A DNA stretch of 64,000 bases from Cellulosimicrobium funkei. Its GTDB lineage: Bacteria; Actinomycetota; Actinomycetes; Actinomycetales; Cellulomonadaceae. Of the stretch, positions 29,193 through 38,049 are shown piece by piece (the first letter of the stretch is position 1; each line of letters opens with the position of its first letter). The stretch is from assembly GCF_001019615.1 (NCBI RefSeq), contig NZ_JNBQ01000006.1, forward strand, positions 1 through 64,000, given 5' to 3'. The position numbers were made by a program, and so were the translations under genes. The notes beneath the pieces are model-generated. The model was not told the origin of the DNA. It worked only from the letters and a program-made list of their open reading frames with translations, and ran no database searches.

Positions 29193-29884
29193 TGCTCGAG
29201 CTCACGGGACTGCACGCGGGCTACGGCCGGACCATGGTGCTGCACGGCGTCGACCTCACGGTGCCCGCGGGCGGCGTCGCCGCCGTGCTGGGGCACAACG
29301 GAGCCGGCAAGACGACGCTCCTGCGGACCGCGCTCGGGCTGCTCAAGGCCCGGTCGGGCAGCGTCGTGCTCGACGGCGAGGACGTCACCCGGCTGCCCAC
29401 GCACCAGCGCGTGCGGCGCGGCCTCGCGTACGTGCCGCAGGGGCAGCAGTCGTTCGGCGACCTCACGGCGCGCGAGAACCTCCAGCTCGTCGCCGACACG
29501 TCGCGCGAGGGGCCGCGGCGCCTCGATGAAGCGCTCGACCTGTTCCCGGCGCTGCGCGGGCTCCTCGGGCGGCGCGCCGGGCTCCTGTCCGGCGGCCAGC
29601 GCCAGCAGCTCGCCATCGCGCGCGCCCTCATCACCGGCCCGCGTGTGCTCGTGCTCGACGAGCCGACCGAGGGCATCCAGCCGTCCGTCGTCACCGAGAT
29701 CGAGGACGCGATCCTCGCGCTCACCGACGCGGGCGGGCTCTCGGTGCTGCTGGTCGAGCAGCACGTCGGGTTCGCGCTCGGCGCCGCGCGCGACTACGTC
29801 GTCCTCCAGTCCGGGCGCGTGACGAGCCGGGGGTCGGGCGGCGAGGCGGCCGAGGAGCGCGTCCGTGCGGCGATGGCCGTGTAG
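29192..29884 (+). CDS. urtE: Urea ABC transporter ATPase UrtE
   Basis: 230-residue LivF-type ATPase: LGHNGAGKTT Walker A, LLSGGQRQQLAIARAL signature, VLVLDEPTEGIQPS Walker B, and switch histidine in LLVEQHVGFAL. AAGGAGG lies just before the ATG. Last gene of the transporter operon. Confidence 0.95.
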   Translation: MLELTGLHAGYGRTMVLHGVDLTVPAGGVAAVLGHNGAGKTTLLRTALGLLKARSGSVVLDGEDVTRLPTHQRVRRGLAYVPQGQQSFGDLTARENLQLVADTSREGPRRLDEALDLFPALRGLLGRRAGLLSGGQRQQLAIARALITGPRVLVLDEPTEGIQPSVVTEIEDAILALTDAGGLSVLLVEQHVGFALGAARDYVVLQSGRVTSRGSGGEAAEERVRAAMAV

Positions 29885-29995
29885 CCGACGCGGCGTCGAC
29901 CCTCGGGCCGTGCCCGGCACCGCCGCCGGGTCACGGTGCGGGATGATGGCAGGGCAGGACCACGACGCACGGGCCGGACGACCAGGAGACCCCGC

Positions 29996-30694
29996 ATGGA
30001 CATCGTGACCGCGCCGGAACCCGCCGCGACCTCGCTGCGCGACGCCGTCTACACGCGGCTGCGCGCCGAGATCCTCAACGGCCGGGTCGACCCGCGCGAG
30101 CGGCTCACCGAGCCCAAGCTGAGCCGACGGTTCGAGGTGTCGCGCACGCCCGTGCGCGAGGCGCTGTCCCGCCTTTTGTCCGACGGGCTCATCCAGCGCA
30201 CCGACTTCGGGTACGCCGTCGTCGTGCCCAGCCTCGCCGAGCTGCGCGACCTGTACGAGCTGCGCGTGACCCTCGAGCTGCGCGGCGTCGAGCGCATCAT
30301 CGAGAACACCGAGCTGCACTACGACACCGACGCGCTGCGCGACGAGCTCGGCCGGTGGGTCGAGCTCCGCGCCGCGCCGCCGGAGCCCGACCCGAGCTTC
30401 GTGCTCCTCGACGAGCGCTTCCACACCGTGCTGTCCCGCGCCGCGGGCAACGAGCGCCTGACCGAGGCGCTCGTCGAGGTCAACGAGAAGGTGCGCGCCG
30501 TGCGCATGTACGACTTCGTCGAGTCCGAGCGCATCCGCATCACCATCGACGAGCACATCGAGATCCTCGAGCTCGCGCTCGCGGACCGCCTCCCCGAGGC
30601 CCGCACCGCGCTCCACCTGCACGTCGGCGAGTCGCTCGCGGTCGTCATGGAACGCGCGGCGCGCGCGCTCTCCCGCATGGCCCTCGCCGTCTGA
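29996..30694 (+). CDS. GntR-family transcriptional regulator, FCD subfamily
   Basis: 232 residues. N-terminal winged helix (SLRDAVYTRLRAEIL, RFEVSRTPVREALSRLL at about 45-65) and C-terminal all-helical FCD ligand domain with metal-binding-type residues (LRVTLELRGVER, DERFHTVLSRAAGNERL, DEHIEILELAL). ATG at 29996 with AGGAG nearby. It lies between urtE and the carboxylase on the same strand, so control of urea or guanidine uptake and use is a fair inference. GTATACA sites upstream of ureA and urtA are candidate operators. Confidence 0.9.
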   Translation: MDIVTAPEPAATSLRDAVYTRLRAEILNGRVDPRERLTEPKLSRRFEVSRTPVREALSRLLSDGLIQRTDFGYAVVVPSLAELRDLYELRVTLELRGVERIIENTELHYDTDALRDELGRWVELRAAPPEPDPSFVLLDERFHTVLSRAAGNERLTEALVEVNEKVRAVRMYDFVESERIRITIDEHIEILELALADRLPEARTALHLHVGESLAVVMERAARALSRMALAV

Positions 30695-30712
30695 CGCTCG
30701 GCGCCGGTTCGC

Positions 30713-30750
30713 CGAGGTAAAGCCGTGGTTGCGTGAGGTAGAGCCGTGGT
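30713..30750 (+). repeat. 21-bp intergenic repeat, cluster F (two units)
   Basis: Units start at 30713 (CGAGGTAAAGCCGTGGT) and 30734 (TGAGGTAGAGCCGTGGT), 19 bases after the GntR stop. The second unit runs straight into hairpin copy 2, as in copy 3. Confidence 0.85.
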
Positions 30751-30925
30751 TCTTGTGCTCGACGGCGTGTGGTTGGCCTGGGTGGTCGGGGTGGGTGGTG
30801 GTGCCGCGTCTACCATCCGCCGCTCGTTCCTCGCGGCTCCCGCCAGGCCCGCCACGACGCGGCACCACCACCCACCCCGCCCGGCGTCGTCTCGCCCTGG
30901 TCGTGGCTCGCCTGGGCGACTGCCC
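30751..30925 (+). repeat. Dispersed structured hairpin element, copy 2, with flanks
   Basis: The hairpin is 30787-30879: a perfect 24-bp stem (30787-30810 with 30856-30879) around a 45-base loop from TACCATCCGC to CCCGCCAC. The inner stem is GCCGC/GCGGC around TCGTTCCTC, one pair shorter than in copy 1 because a C and its partner G are both missing. The flanks (GTGGTTCTTGTGC, CGACGGCG, then TCGTCTCGCCCTGGTCGTGG) match copy 3. Confidence 0.88.
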
Positions 30926-31229
30926 GCGGTGCCGAGTCGCCTTTCGCCCCACCACGCGGTGCCGTCGCGTCCAGCAGGCGGCTTGTGTGCGTCCGGGTCG
31001 CGGGACGCGGCCACGTCGCCTGCCCGACCCGCCGGGTCGGCCTGGTCGTGCTCGTGCCGAGCCAGCATCCGCAAGTCCGGCCGGGCAGGCCATCCGCGCC
31101 GCGGACGCCATCACGCGGACCGGGGAGCCGAGGTGGGAGGGCTCGGCGCGGCGCGGTGGGCTCTAGGCTGGGGCCGTTCTGTCCGACGGCGAGGCGTGGC
31201 CTCGCGCCCGTACCGGCCCGGGGAGGGCG
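30926..31229. other. Upstream region of the carboxylase gene
   Basis: About 300 bases with no supported gene. It contains GC-rich inverted repeats (CGACCCGCC-GGGTCGG near 31028) and a TAGGCT -10-like hexamer at 31164-31169, about 60 bases before the start codon, which may be the carboxylase promoter. I recognise no guanidine riboswitch. Confidence 0.4.
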
Positions 31230-34200
31230 ATGGCCGCCACGCTGCTCGTCGCGAACCGCGGCGAGATCGCCTGTCGTGTGCTGCGCAGCGCGCGGCAGCT
31301 CGGGCTGCGCACGGTCGCCGTGCACTCCGACGCGGACCGTGGGGCGCGGCACGTCCGGCTCGCGGACGAGGCGGTGCGGATCGGTCCGGCACCGGTCGCC
31401 GACTCGTACGACGACGGTCGCCGGCTCCTCGACGCGGCGCTCGCCTCGGGGGCGGACGTGCTGCACCCGGGCTACGGCTTCCGCGCGGAGGACGCGGAGT
31501 TCGCCGCGGCGGTCGAGGCGGCCGGGGTCGCGTTCGCGGGCCCGACCCCGGAGCAGCTCCGCGCCCTCGGCGACAAGGCCCGAGCCCGCGCGCTCGCGCG
31601 GGAGTGCGGCCTGCGGGTGCTGCCGGGGTCGCCCGTGCTGGGCGGCCTCGAGGACGCGCTCGGGTGGGCGGACGAGATCGGCTTCCCGCTCGTGCTCAAG
31701 GACGCCGGTGGCGGGGGCGGGACCGGCGTGCACGTGTGCCGCGACGCGGCGGCGCTCGCGGGGGCGTGGCGGCGGGAGTCGTCGCGGCCGGGATCGTCCG
31801 GGCGGTTGTTCGTCGAGCGCCACGTCGACCGGGCACGCCATCTCGAGGTGCAGCTGTTCGGTGACGGGGCGGGCCGGGTCGTCTCGCTCGGCGACCGCGA
31901 CTGCTCGCTCCAGCGCCGCCACCAGAAGGTCGTCGAGGTCGCGCCCGCGCCCGGCCTCGATCCTGGCGTGCGCGCGACCCTGCACGACGGCGCCCGTCGC
32001 CTCGCGGCGCGGGTCGGGCTCCGCTCGGCCGCGACGCTGGAGGCGCTGCTCGACGTCGGCTCCGGCGAGGTCACGTTCCTCGAGGTGAACCCGCGGATCC
32101 AGGTCGAGCACACCGTGACCGAGGAGGTCACCGGCGTCGACCTGGTGGCCTGGATGCTGCGTCTCGCCCTCGGCGACACGACCGTGCTCGACGACGTGCC
32201 GCCGTCGGGCCCCGCGGTCCGGGGGGTGGCGGCGCAGGCGCGCGTCTATGCCGAGGACGTGCGCCACGGGCGACCCGCCGCAGGCACGCTCGCGCGGCTC
32301 GACCTTCCGCGTTCGGGCGCGGGGACGGACGTCCGCGTCGAGACCGGCGCGAGCGCGGGCGACGAGCTCGGTCCCGCCGCGGACCCGCTGCTCGCGAAGG
32401 TCGTCGTGCACGCGGCGTCGCACACGCGCGCGGTCGCGGGGCTGCACGCCGCGCTCGGGGACGTGCGCGTGGACGGCCTCCCCACGAACGTCTCGCTGCT
32501 GCGCGCGGCGCTCGCCGACCCCGCCGTCGCCGAGGGGTCGGCGACCACCACCACGCTCGCGACCGTGCACGACCCGGAGCCCTGGGTCGACGTGCTCGAC
32601 CCCGGCGTGCTGACCACGGTGCAGGACTGGCCGGGACGCACCGGCTACTGGGGTGTGGGCATCCCGCCCTCGGGCCCGATGGACGACCTGTCGTTCCGCA
32701 CCGGCAACCGCGCGCTCGGCAACCCCGAGGGCGCGGCGGGGCTCGAGTGCACCCTCACCGGCCCGACCCTGCGGTTCTCGCACGAGGCGACGGTGTGCGT
32801 CACGGGGGCGCCGGCGCCCGTGACGGTCGACGGCGAGCCCGTGCGGCAGTGGGAGCCCGTCGTCGTCCCCGCGGGCGGCGTGCTCGCCGTGGGCGCGCCG
32901 CACGCCGTCGGGCTGCGGACGTACGTGCTCGTCGCGGGCGGCTTGGACGCCCCGGAGTATCTCGGGTCGGCGGGGACCTTCGTCCTCGGCGCCGTCGGCG
33001 GCCCGGCCGGGCGCGCGCTCGTCGCGGGCGACGCGCTGCATCCTCGGACCACCGGTCCCGGGACAGCCGGTCGGCCGGGCGCGCCGGTGTCTCCCGGGCT
33101 CGGTGCGACGGGCTCGGTGCCGCCCGACGCCCGCCCCCGGATGGGGCACTCGTGGGAGCTCGCGGTGACGACGGGACCGCAGTCCGCGGCGCTCACCGCC
33201 GCCGCGCTCGGTCGGCTGCGGACGTCCTGGTGGCGGGTGCTCCCGCACGCGGACCGGACGGGCGTGCGGCTCGCCGGGCCGCCGCTCACGTGGGTGCGGC
33301 CCGACGGCGGCGACGCGGGGCTGCACCCGTCCAACGTGCTCGACAACCCGTACTCGGTGGGTGCGCTGAACATCAGCGGGGACACGCCGATCCTGCTCGG
33401 CCCGGACGGGCCGAGCCTCGGCGGATTCGTGTGCGCGCTCACCGTCGTCGCCGGCTCCCGGTGGAAGCTCGGGCAGATGCGGCCGGGCGACGTCGTGCGG
33501 TTCGTGACCGTCCACGACGACGGCGCCGAGAGGCTGCGTCGCGACGACACAGCCCGGGCGGCGGCGCGCGTCCCGACGGCGGTGCGTGCCGTCCGGGGCC
33601 GGGACGTCGGGGCCTTCGTCGGCGACGACGTCCGACCCTCGGGCGAACTGACGCCGCGCGCCGACCGGCGACCTGCGGTCCGCTACCTCCGCGGCGCCGA
33701 CGACGCGCTCCTCGTCGAGTACGGCGGCGGAGCGGGGCTCGACCTGCACGACCGTCTGCGCGTCCACGCCCTGGCGAGCGGTCTCGAGGCCGCGGCCCCG
33801 CGGGGCGTGCTCGACGTGACACCGGGCGTCCGCACGCTCCACCTGCACGTCGATCCCGAGACCCTGCCCGTGCCACGGCTCGTCGGGCTGCTGCGCGAGC
33901 TGGAGGAGGACCTGCCGCCGAGCGACGAGATCGAGGTGCCGAGCCGCGTGCTCCGGCTGCCGCTGAGCTGGGACGACCCCGCGATCCGGGACGCCGTCGA
34001 GCGGTACGCGGCCGGGGTCCGGTCGGACGCGCCGTGGCTGCCGTCCAACGTCGACTTCGTCCGGCGGGCCAACGGACTGGCGAGCGTCGAGGACGTGCGA
34101 CGGACCGTCCTCGACGCCGAGTACCTCGTGCTCGGGCTCGGGGACGTGTACCTGGGCGCGCCGCTCGCCGTGCCGGTCGACCCGCGACACCGCCTGCTCA

Positions 34201-34937
34201 CCACCAAGTACACCCCGGCGCGCACCTGGACCCCGTCCGACGCCGTCGGCCTCGGGGGCGCGTTCCTGTGCGTGTACGGGATGGCGAGCCCCGGGGGCTA
34301 CCAGCTCGTGGGCCGGACCGTCCCCGTCTGGTCGGCCCATGCGCAGCACCCGCCGTTCCGCCCGGGCGTCCCGTGGCTGTTCCGACACTTCGACCGGATC
34401 GTGTGGGAGCCGGTCGACGCGGACGAGCTCGGCGAGCGTCGCGCGGCGGCCCGTGCGGGAGTCCTGGAGGTCCCGGTCGAGGACGGCGTCTTCTCCGGCC
34501 GGGAGCACGCCGCGCTCCTCGCGCGCGAGGCCGACGACATCGCCGCGGTCGGGGCGGCGCGCCGCGCGGCGTTCGCACGCGAGGCCGCGGCCTGGGCACA
34601 GGCGGGCGAGCTCGTCGGGTCCGCCGCCCGCGCGACCGCGCGTGGCGGACCGGGCCCGGCGCCGGCCGGTGCACGCGACACCGAGCGCGCCTCCGCCGAC
34701 CTCGACGACCCGGCGCGCGTCGTGCTGCGCGCGCCGCTGGGCGGGGTGGTGTGGCGCGTGGAGGCGCTGCCGGGGCGGCGCGTCGCGGAGGGAACCCCCG
34801 TGGTCGTGCTCGAGGCGATGAAGCTCGAGCTGCCGGTCCTGGCACCGTCCGACGGCGTCGTCGTCGACGTCCACGTGCGCCCGGGCGACCACGTGCGTGC
34901 CGGCGACCGGCTCGCCGTCGTGCACCTCGACCCATGA
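31230..34937 (+). CDS. Urea carboxylase-type biotin enzyme (urea or guanidine carboxylase)
   Basis: 1235 residues. Biotin carboxylase domains occupy about 1-445 (LLVANRGEIACRVLRSAR, KDAGGGGGTGVHV, EVNPRIQVEHTVTEEVTG). An AHS2/KipA-like domain follows (about 455-760; VLTTVQDWPGRTGYWGVGIP, NPYSVGALNISGDTPILLG), then an AHS1/KipI-like domain (about 810-1020). The C-terminal biotinyl domain carries Lys in VLEAMKLEL. This order and length match urea carboxylase, which makes allophanate from urea, ATP and bicarbonate; related enzymes prefer guanidine. No allophanate hydrolase or DUF1989 partner is in the window. GGGGAGGG precedes the ATG. Confidence 0.9.
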   Translation: MAATLLVANRGEIACRVLRSARQLGLRTVAVHSDADRGARHVRLADEAVRIGPAPVADSYDDGRRLLDAALASGADVLHPGYGFRAEDAEFAAAVEAAGVAFAGPTPEQLRALGDKARARALARECGLRVLPGSPVLGGLEDALGWADEIGFPLVLKDAGGGGGTGVHVCRDAAALAGAWRRESSRPGSSGRLFVERHVDRARHLEVQLFGDGAGRVVSLGDRDCSLQRRHQKVVEVAPAPGLDPGVRATLHDGARRLAARVGLRSAATLEALLDVGSGEVTFLEVNPRIQVEHTVTEEVTGVDLVAWMLRLALGDTTVLDDVPPSGPAVRGVAAQARVYAEDVRHGRPAAGTLARLDLPRSGAGTDVRVETGASAGDELGPAADPLLAKVVVHAASHTRAVAGLHAALGDVRVDGLPTNVSLLRAALADPAVAEGSATTTTLATVHDPEPWVDVLDPGVLTTVQDWPGRTGYWGVGIPPSGPMDDLSFRTGNRALGNPEGAAGLECTLTGPTLRFSHEATVCVTGAPAPVTVDGEPVRQWEPVVVPAGGVLAVGAPHAVGLRTYVLVAGGLDAPEYLGSAGTFVLGAVGGPAGRALVAGDALHPRTTGPGTAGRPGAPVSPGLGATGSVPPDARPRMGHSWELAVTTGPQSAALTAAALGRLRTSWWRVLPHADRTGVRLAGPPLTWVRPDGGDAGLHPSNVLDNPYSVGALNISGDTPILLGPDGPSLGGFVCALTVVAGSRWKLGQMRPGDVVRFVTVHDDGAERLRRDDTARAAARVPTAVRAVRGRDVGAFVGDDVRPSGELTPRADRRPAVRYLRGADDALLVEYGGGAGLDLHDRLRVHALASGLEAAAPRGVLDVTPGVRTLHLHVDPETLPVPRLVGLLRELEEDLPPSDEIEVPSRVLRLPLSWDDPAIRDAVERYAAGVRSDAPWLPSNVDFVRRANGLASVEDVRRTVLDAEYLVLGLGDVYLGAPLAVPVDPRHRLLTTKYTPARTWTPSDAVGLGGAFLCVYGMASPGGYQLVGRTVPVWSAHAQHPPFRPGVPWLFRHFDRIVWEPVDADELGERRAAARAGVLEVPVEDGVFSGREHAALLAREADDIAAVGAARRAAFAREAAAWAQAGELVGSAARATARGGPGPAPAGARDTERASADLDDPARVVLRAPLGGVVWRVEALPGRRVAEGTPVVVLEAMKLELPVLAPSDGVVVDVHVRPGDHVRAGDRLAVVHLDP

Positions 34938-34965
34938 CGCGCCCAGCACCGACGCGCCCGGGTGC

Positions 34966-35259
34966 CTACCGCGTGGTGAACAGCCGCGCGGCCTGGGACT
35001 CGGCGTCGGCGTAGGTCTGGGCGGCCGCACCGAGCGCCGCCGTGATGTCGTCGAGCGCGAGCTCGACCTGGTTCTGCGTGGTCTGCCACTGCGCCATCAC
35101 GCCCGTGAAGGACGTCGCCGCGCCACCGCGCCACGACGCCTGAAGGTCGGTGAGATGGCGCATCATGGCCCCGACCTCCGCCCGGATCGCCGTGACCGAG
35201 CCGTTCACCGCCGCGCTCGCCTGGGCGACCCGTGCGCTGTCGACCTCGTACCGGCTCAT
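34966..35259 (-). CDS. WXG100-family (ESAT-6-like) protein
   Basis: 97-residue helical hairpin protein with the W-x-G turn as SWRGGAATSF (Trp43). Such proteins are usually exported as dimers by type VII secretion. No EccC, MycP or partner WXG100 gene is adjacent, so it is an orphan here. ATG at 35259 with GGAGGACG just upstream; an in-frame ATG at 35301 would add 14 unconserved residues. Confidence 0.88.
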   Translation of the reverse strand: MSRYEVDSARVAQASAAVNGSVTAIRAEVGAMMRHLTDLQASWRGGAATSFTGVMAQWQTTQNQVELALDDITAALGAAAQTYADAESQAARLFTTR

Positions 35260-35383
35260 GTCGTCCTCCGTCGTCTCGTCGGCCCGCGGGCCGTCCCGCA
35301 CGCGGCGGGCGCCGGTGCGACGACGACGCTAGCCACGGGACACCGGGAGCCGCAGGCGCGGCGACGTCCCTGTGGACGACGGA

Positions 35384-36115
35384 TCAGGAAGCGGGGCCTG
35401 TGGACGGCGCCGACGCCTCTGCCAGCTTGAGCTGCTCCTTGCGCAGCCGCTGGAGCTCCGCGTCGAGGTTCTGCCGCGCGGGCTCCTCCCACGCGGCGCC
35501 GAGCGGGCTCGAGAAGAGCGACCGGCGGTCGAGCAGCTTGGTGAGGATCGCGATGCGGGCCCGCACGTAGTCGGGCTTCGGGATGTGCGCGTACTCGTCG
35601 CGCACGTCCTTGAGGTACTCCTTGTAGCGCTGCGGCTCCGCGGCGAGCATCGCGAGGTCGGCGTCGCACAGCACCGCGCAGTCGAAGTCCGACGCGTCCG
35701 GCGCGTGCCGCACGAGCGCGTTCACGAGGTACGCGACGCGGCGGACCGCCTGCTCGGGGACCCCCAGGCTCGTGAGCTCGGCGCTCGCGAGCGCGGCGCT
35801 CGCCGACTCGTCCTCGCCGCCCTTGTTCGCGTACGTCGCACGGCTCTTCGCGTCGAAGATCGCGCCGTGGTACCAGGCGGCGAGGCGTACCAGGTCGGGG
35901 TCGTGCGTCTCCTGGGAGAGCTCGTCGACCCGCCCGAGCACGTCGGCGAGGTGGCGCAGGTTGTGGAAGTGGCGGTCCGGCTGGTCCCAGCGGTCGAGCA
36001 GCCCCTGCCCGACGGCGCGGACCTCGTCGTCCGGGGCGGTCGCCCCGGCGCCACGGGCGCTGCGGACGAACGAGGAGAGGAACCACTGCGGTGCGTCGGC
36101 GCTGTTGACGCCCAT
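35384..36115 (-). CDS. HD-superfamily phosphohydrolase-like protein (COG4339 type)
   Basis: 243 residues. HFHNLRHLADVL, LAAWYHGAIFDAK, and FDCAVLCDADLAMLA are the metal-site segments of the predicted HD hydrolases of this family. The HD doublet itself reads HG (YHG), so the usual metal-binding Asp is missing. The Asp in CDADL remains. Activity is therefore uncertain. The C-terminal 60 residues are charged and probably helical. ATG at 36115; a 12-bp perfect tandem repeat lies just upstream. Confidence 0.75.
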   Translation of the reverse strand: MGVNSADAPQWFLSSFVRSARGAGATAPDDEVRAVGQGLLDRWDQPDRHFHNLRHLADVLGRVDELSQETHDPDLVRLAAWYHGAIFDAKSRATYANKGGEDESASAALASAELTSLGVPEQAVRRVAYLVNALVRHAPDASDFDCAVLCDADLAMLAAEPQRYKEYLKDVRDEYAHIPKPDYVRARIAILTKLLDRRSLFSSPLGAAWEEPARQNLDAELQRLRKEQLKLAEASAPSTGPAS

Positions 36116-36129
36116 GAACTTTCGCCTTC

Positions 36130-36153
36130 TTCGACGGACACTTCGACGGACAC
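36130..36153. repeat. 12-bp perfect tandem repeat TTCGACGGACAC
   Basis: Two adjacent identical 12-mers 15-38 bases upstream of the start codon at 36115. This is in the leader or promoter of the HD-like gene, where the pair could be a regulator site. Confidence 0.6.
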
Positions 36154-36307
36154 GAGGAGATGACGGAGGTGGTCGTCACCGGGCGTGGTGCCTGGTGCGG
36201 AGGCCCCCGCGTCGCCGCGCGGCCTCTCCACCAGCCTAGGTCTCGCGGGACGACCCGCCATCGTAGCCGCACTCGGAGGTGCCTCGGGAACCTGGAAGCC
36301 GCCTCCG

Positions 36308-36330
36308 CGCGGCGCGTCAGGCGCGCCGCG
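36308..36330. terminator. Terminator after the histidine kinase gene
   Basis: CGCGGCGCG and CGCGCCGCG pair around a five-base loop, 34-56 bases past the stop codon at 36364 on the minus strand. Confidence 0.5.
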
Positions 36331-36363
36331 GCAGACCCGCAGGTGGGGCGGGGTGCGCGCCCG

Positions 36364-38049
36364 TCAGGAGGCGAGCGGGAGGTCCACGCGGACGGTGAGC
36401 CCGCCACCCGTCGTCTCGTGCACCGACACCCGACCCCGGTGCGCGCCGGCGATCGCGGCGACGATCGCCAGGCCGAGGCCCGAGCCGCCCGACGCCCGGT
36501 TGCGCGAGGAGTCCGCGCGGTAGAACCGCTCGAACACGCGGCCGCGCTGGTCGCTCGGGACGCCCGGTCCGTGGTCGCGCACCTCGAGCACGGCGACCGT
36601 GCCGGGGGAGCCGGCCTGCGCGTCGTCGGTGGGCGTCGCGGGACGCACGGCGCCCAGCGCGATCTCGACCGGCGTCCCCGCGGGCGTGTGGCGCGCGACG
36701 TTGCCGACGAGGTTCGCGAGCACCTGCCGCAGCCGGTCCTCGTCGCCGACGACGCGCAGCGCCGCGGGCGCCTTCGCACCGGTGCCCAGGCCTACCAGCC
36801 GGACGTCCCGGGTCGGGTCGAGCGCGTGCAGGTCCTGCGCGGAGTCGCGCGCGAGCGAGACGAGGTCCACGGGCTCGTGCCGCAGCGGCCGGCCCTCGTC
36901 GAGGCGGGCGAGCGCCAGCAGGTCGTTGACGAGCGTCCCCATGCGGGTCGCCGAGTCCTCGATGCGCCCCATCGTGTCGTCGACCTTGTCGGGCGTGTCG
37001 AGCGCACCCATCCGGTACAGCTCGCCGTAGCCGCGGATCGTCGCGAGCGGGGTGCGCAGCTCGTGGCTCGCGTCGGACACGAACCGCCGCATCCGTTCCT
37101 CCGACGCCTCCTGGACCGCGAAGGCCTCCTCGATCTGCGAGAGCATCGCATTGAGCGACGCGGCCAGCGAGCCCACCTCCGTCGTCGGCGGGGCGGGACG
37201 CACGCGCCGCGACAGGTCACCTGCCGCGATGTCCGCCGCCGTCTCCTCGATCTCGCGCAGCGGGCGCAGCGCGCGGTGCACCGCGAGGTAGGCCACGGCG
37301 CCGCCGACGAGCGCGATCCCCAGCGCCGAGAGCGCGAGCGCGCGACCCAGCACCTTGACCGTCTCGTGGATGCCGGTGAGCGGGAGGGCGACGAACGCGG
37401 TGCCGTCCCGCTGGCTCGTCAGCTCGGAGCCGTAGAAGAACGGGACCACGCGCCACTGGGCAGGGTCGGTGCCGCCCTCGGAGCTCACGGTGAAGGGCTC
37501 GCCGAGGCTGGCCTCCACCTCGGGGTCCGACATGGCAGGGATCGCGGGGACTCCGTAGAGGTTCGCGGTGGCCGGCCACCGCAAGGGGATCTCGGTGCCG
37601 TCGTTCGGCCGGACGAGGACGTAGTAGTCGCTCGGAAGCTGTGAGCTCGCGCCGGTGCGGTCGTTGAGCGTGGCGCGTGCGACCCACCCCGCGGACCGCT
37701 CGAGCTGCTGGTCGACCTGGCGGACCAGGTGGCTCGACACGACCGTCGTCGTGACGACCGATGCCAGACCGAGCCCCGCGGCGAGCAGGAGCACCGTGAT
37801 GGCGACGAGGCGGGCGCGCAGCGGCACGCGCGCGAACCAGCCCCACCCCTCGGTGGGGACGGGACGGCCGAAGGGGCGCTCCGCCGTCGGGCCGCCGTCG
37901 CCCGGTGAGGCGGGGGCTCCCGACCCGGGGGCGTCGCCCGTGCCCGACGGCGCGGGGTCGGCGGGCGTCGTGCCCGAGCCGGGGGGCGGGGGAGGGGGCG
38001 GTGGGACCGGTCGGGACCCCGTCGTCGTGCGGTCGGGGCCGGACGTCAT
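36364..38049 (-). CDS. Sensor histidine kinase
   Basis: 561 residues. A cytosolic N-terminus rich in Pro and Gly (about 1-75, with nine consecutive prolines) precedes membrane helix 1 (about 81-104), an extracellular sensor of about 150 residues, helix 2, and a HAMP domain (RPLREIEETAADIAAGDLSR). The HisKA domain has FVSDASHELRTPL and the HATPase has NLVGNVARHTP, DHGPGVP, and GSGLGLAIV. It partners the response regulator with which it overlaps by four bases (ATGA). Sequence and arrangement resemble the mycobacterial TrcS-TrcR pair. The signal is unknown. Confidence 0.94.
   Translation of the reverse strand: MTSGPDRTTTGSRPVPPPPPPPPGSGTTPADPAPSGTGDAPGSGAPASPGDGGPTAERPFGRPVPTEGWGWFARVPLRARLVAITVLLLAAGLGLASVVTTTVVSSHLVRQVDQQLERSAGWVARATLNDRTGASSQLPSDYYVLVRPNDGTEIPLRWPATANLYGVPAIPAMSDPEVEASLGEPFTVSSEGGTDPAQWRVVPFFYGSELTSQRDGTAFVALPLTGIHETVKVLGRALALSALGIALVGGAVAYLAVHRALRPLREIEETAADIAAGDLSRRVRPAPPTTEVGSLAASLNAMLSQIEEAFAVQEASEERMRRFVSDASHELRTPLATIRGYGELYRMGALDTPDKVDDTMGRIEDSATRMGTLVNDLLALARLDEGRPLRHEPVDLVSLARDSAQDLHALDPTRDVRLVGLGTGAKAPAALRVVGDEDRLRQVLANLVGNVARHTPAGTPVEIALGAVRPATPTDDAQAGSPGTVAVLEVRDHGPGVPSDQRGRVFERFYRADSSRNRASGGSGLGLAIVAAIAGAHRGRVSVHETTGGGLTVRVDLPLAS

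Noticed and set aside
30926-31229. Guanidine riboswitch upstream of the carboxylase
   Set aside because: I looked for the known guanidine-I, -II and -III motifs by eye and saw none; a covariance-model search would be decisive.
30746-32088. Open frames across 30746-32088 that read through the hairpin and into the carboxylase
   Set aside because: Arg-rich, no family, and out of frame with the biotin carboxylase, which has clear motifs from 31230.
34966-35259. A type VII secretion locus
   Set aside because: Only one WXG100 gene is present; no EccC, EccB, EccD or mycosin gene is nearby.
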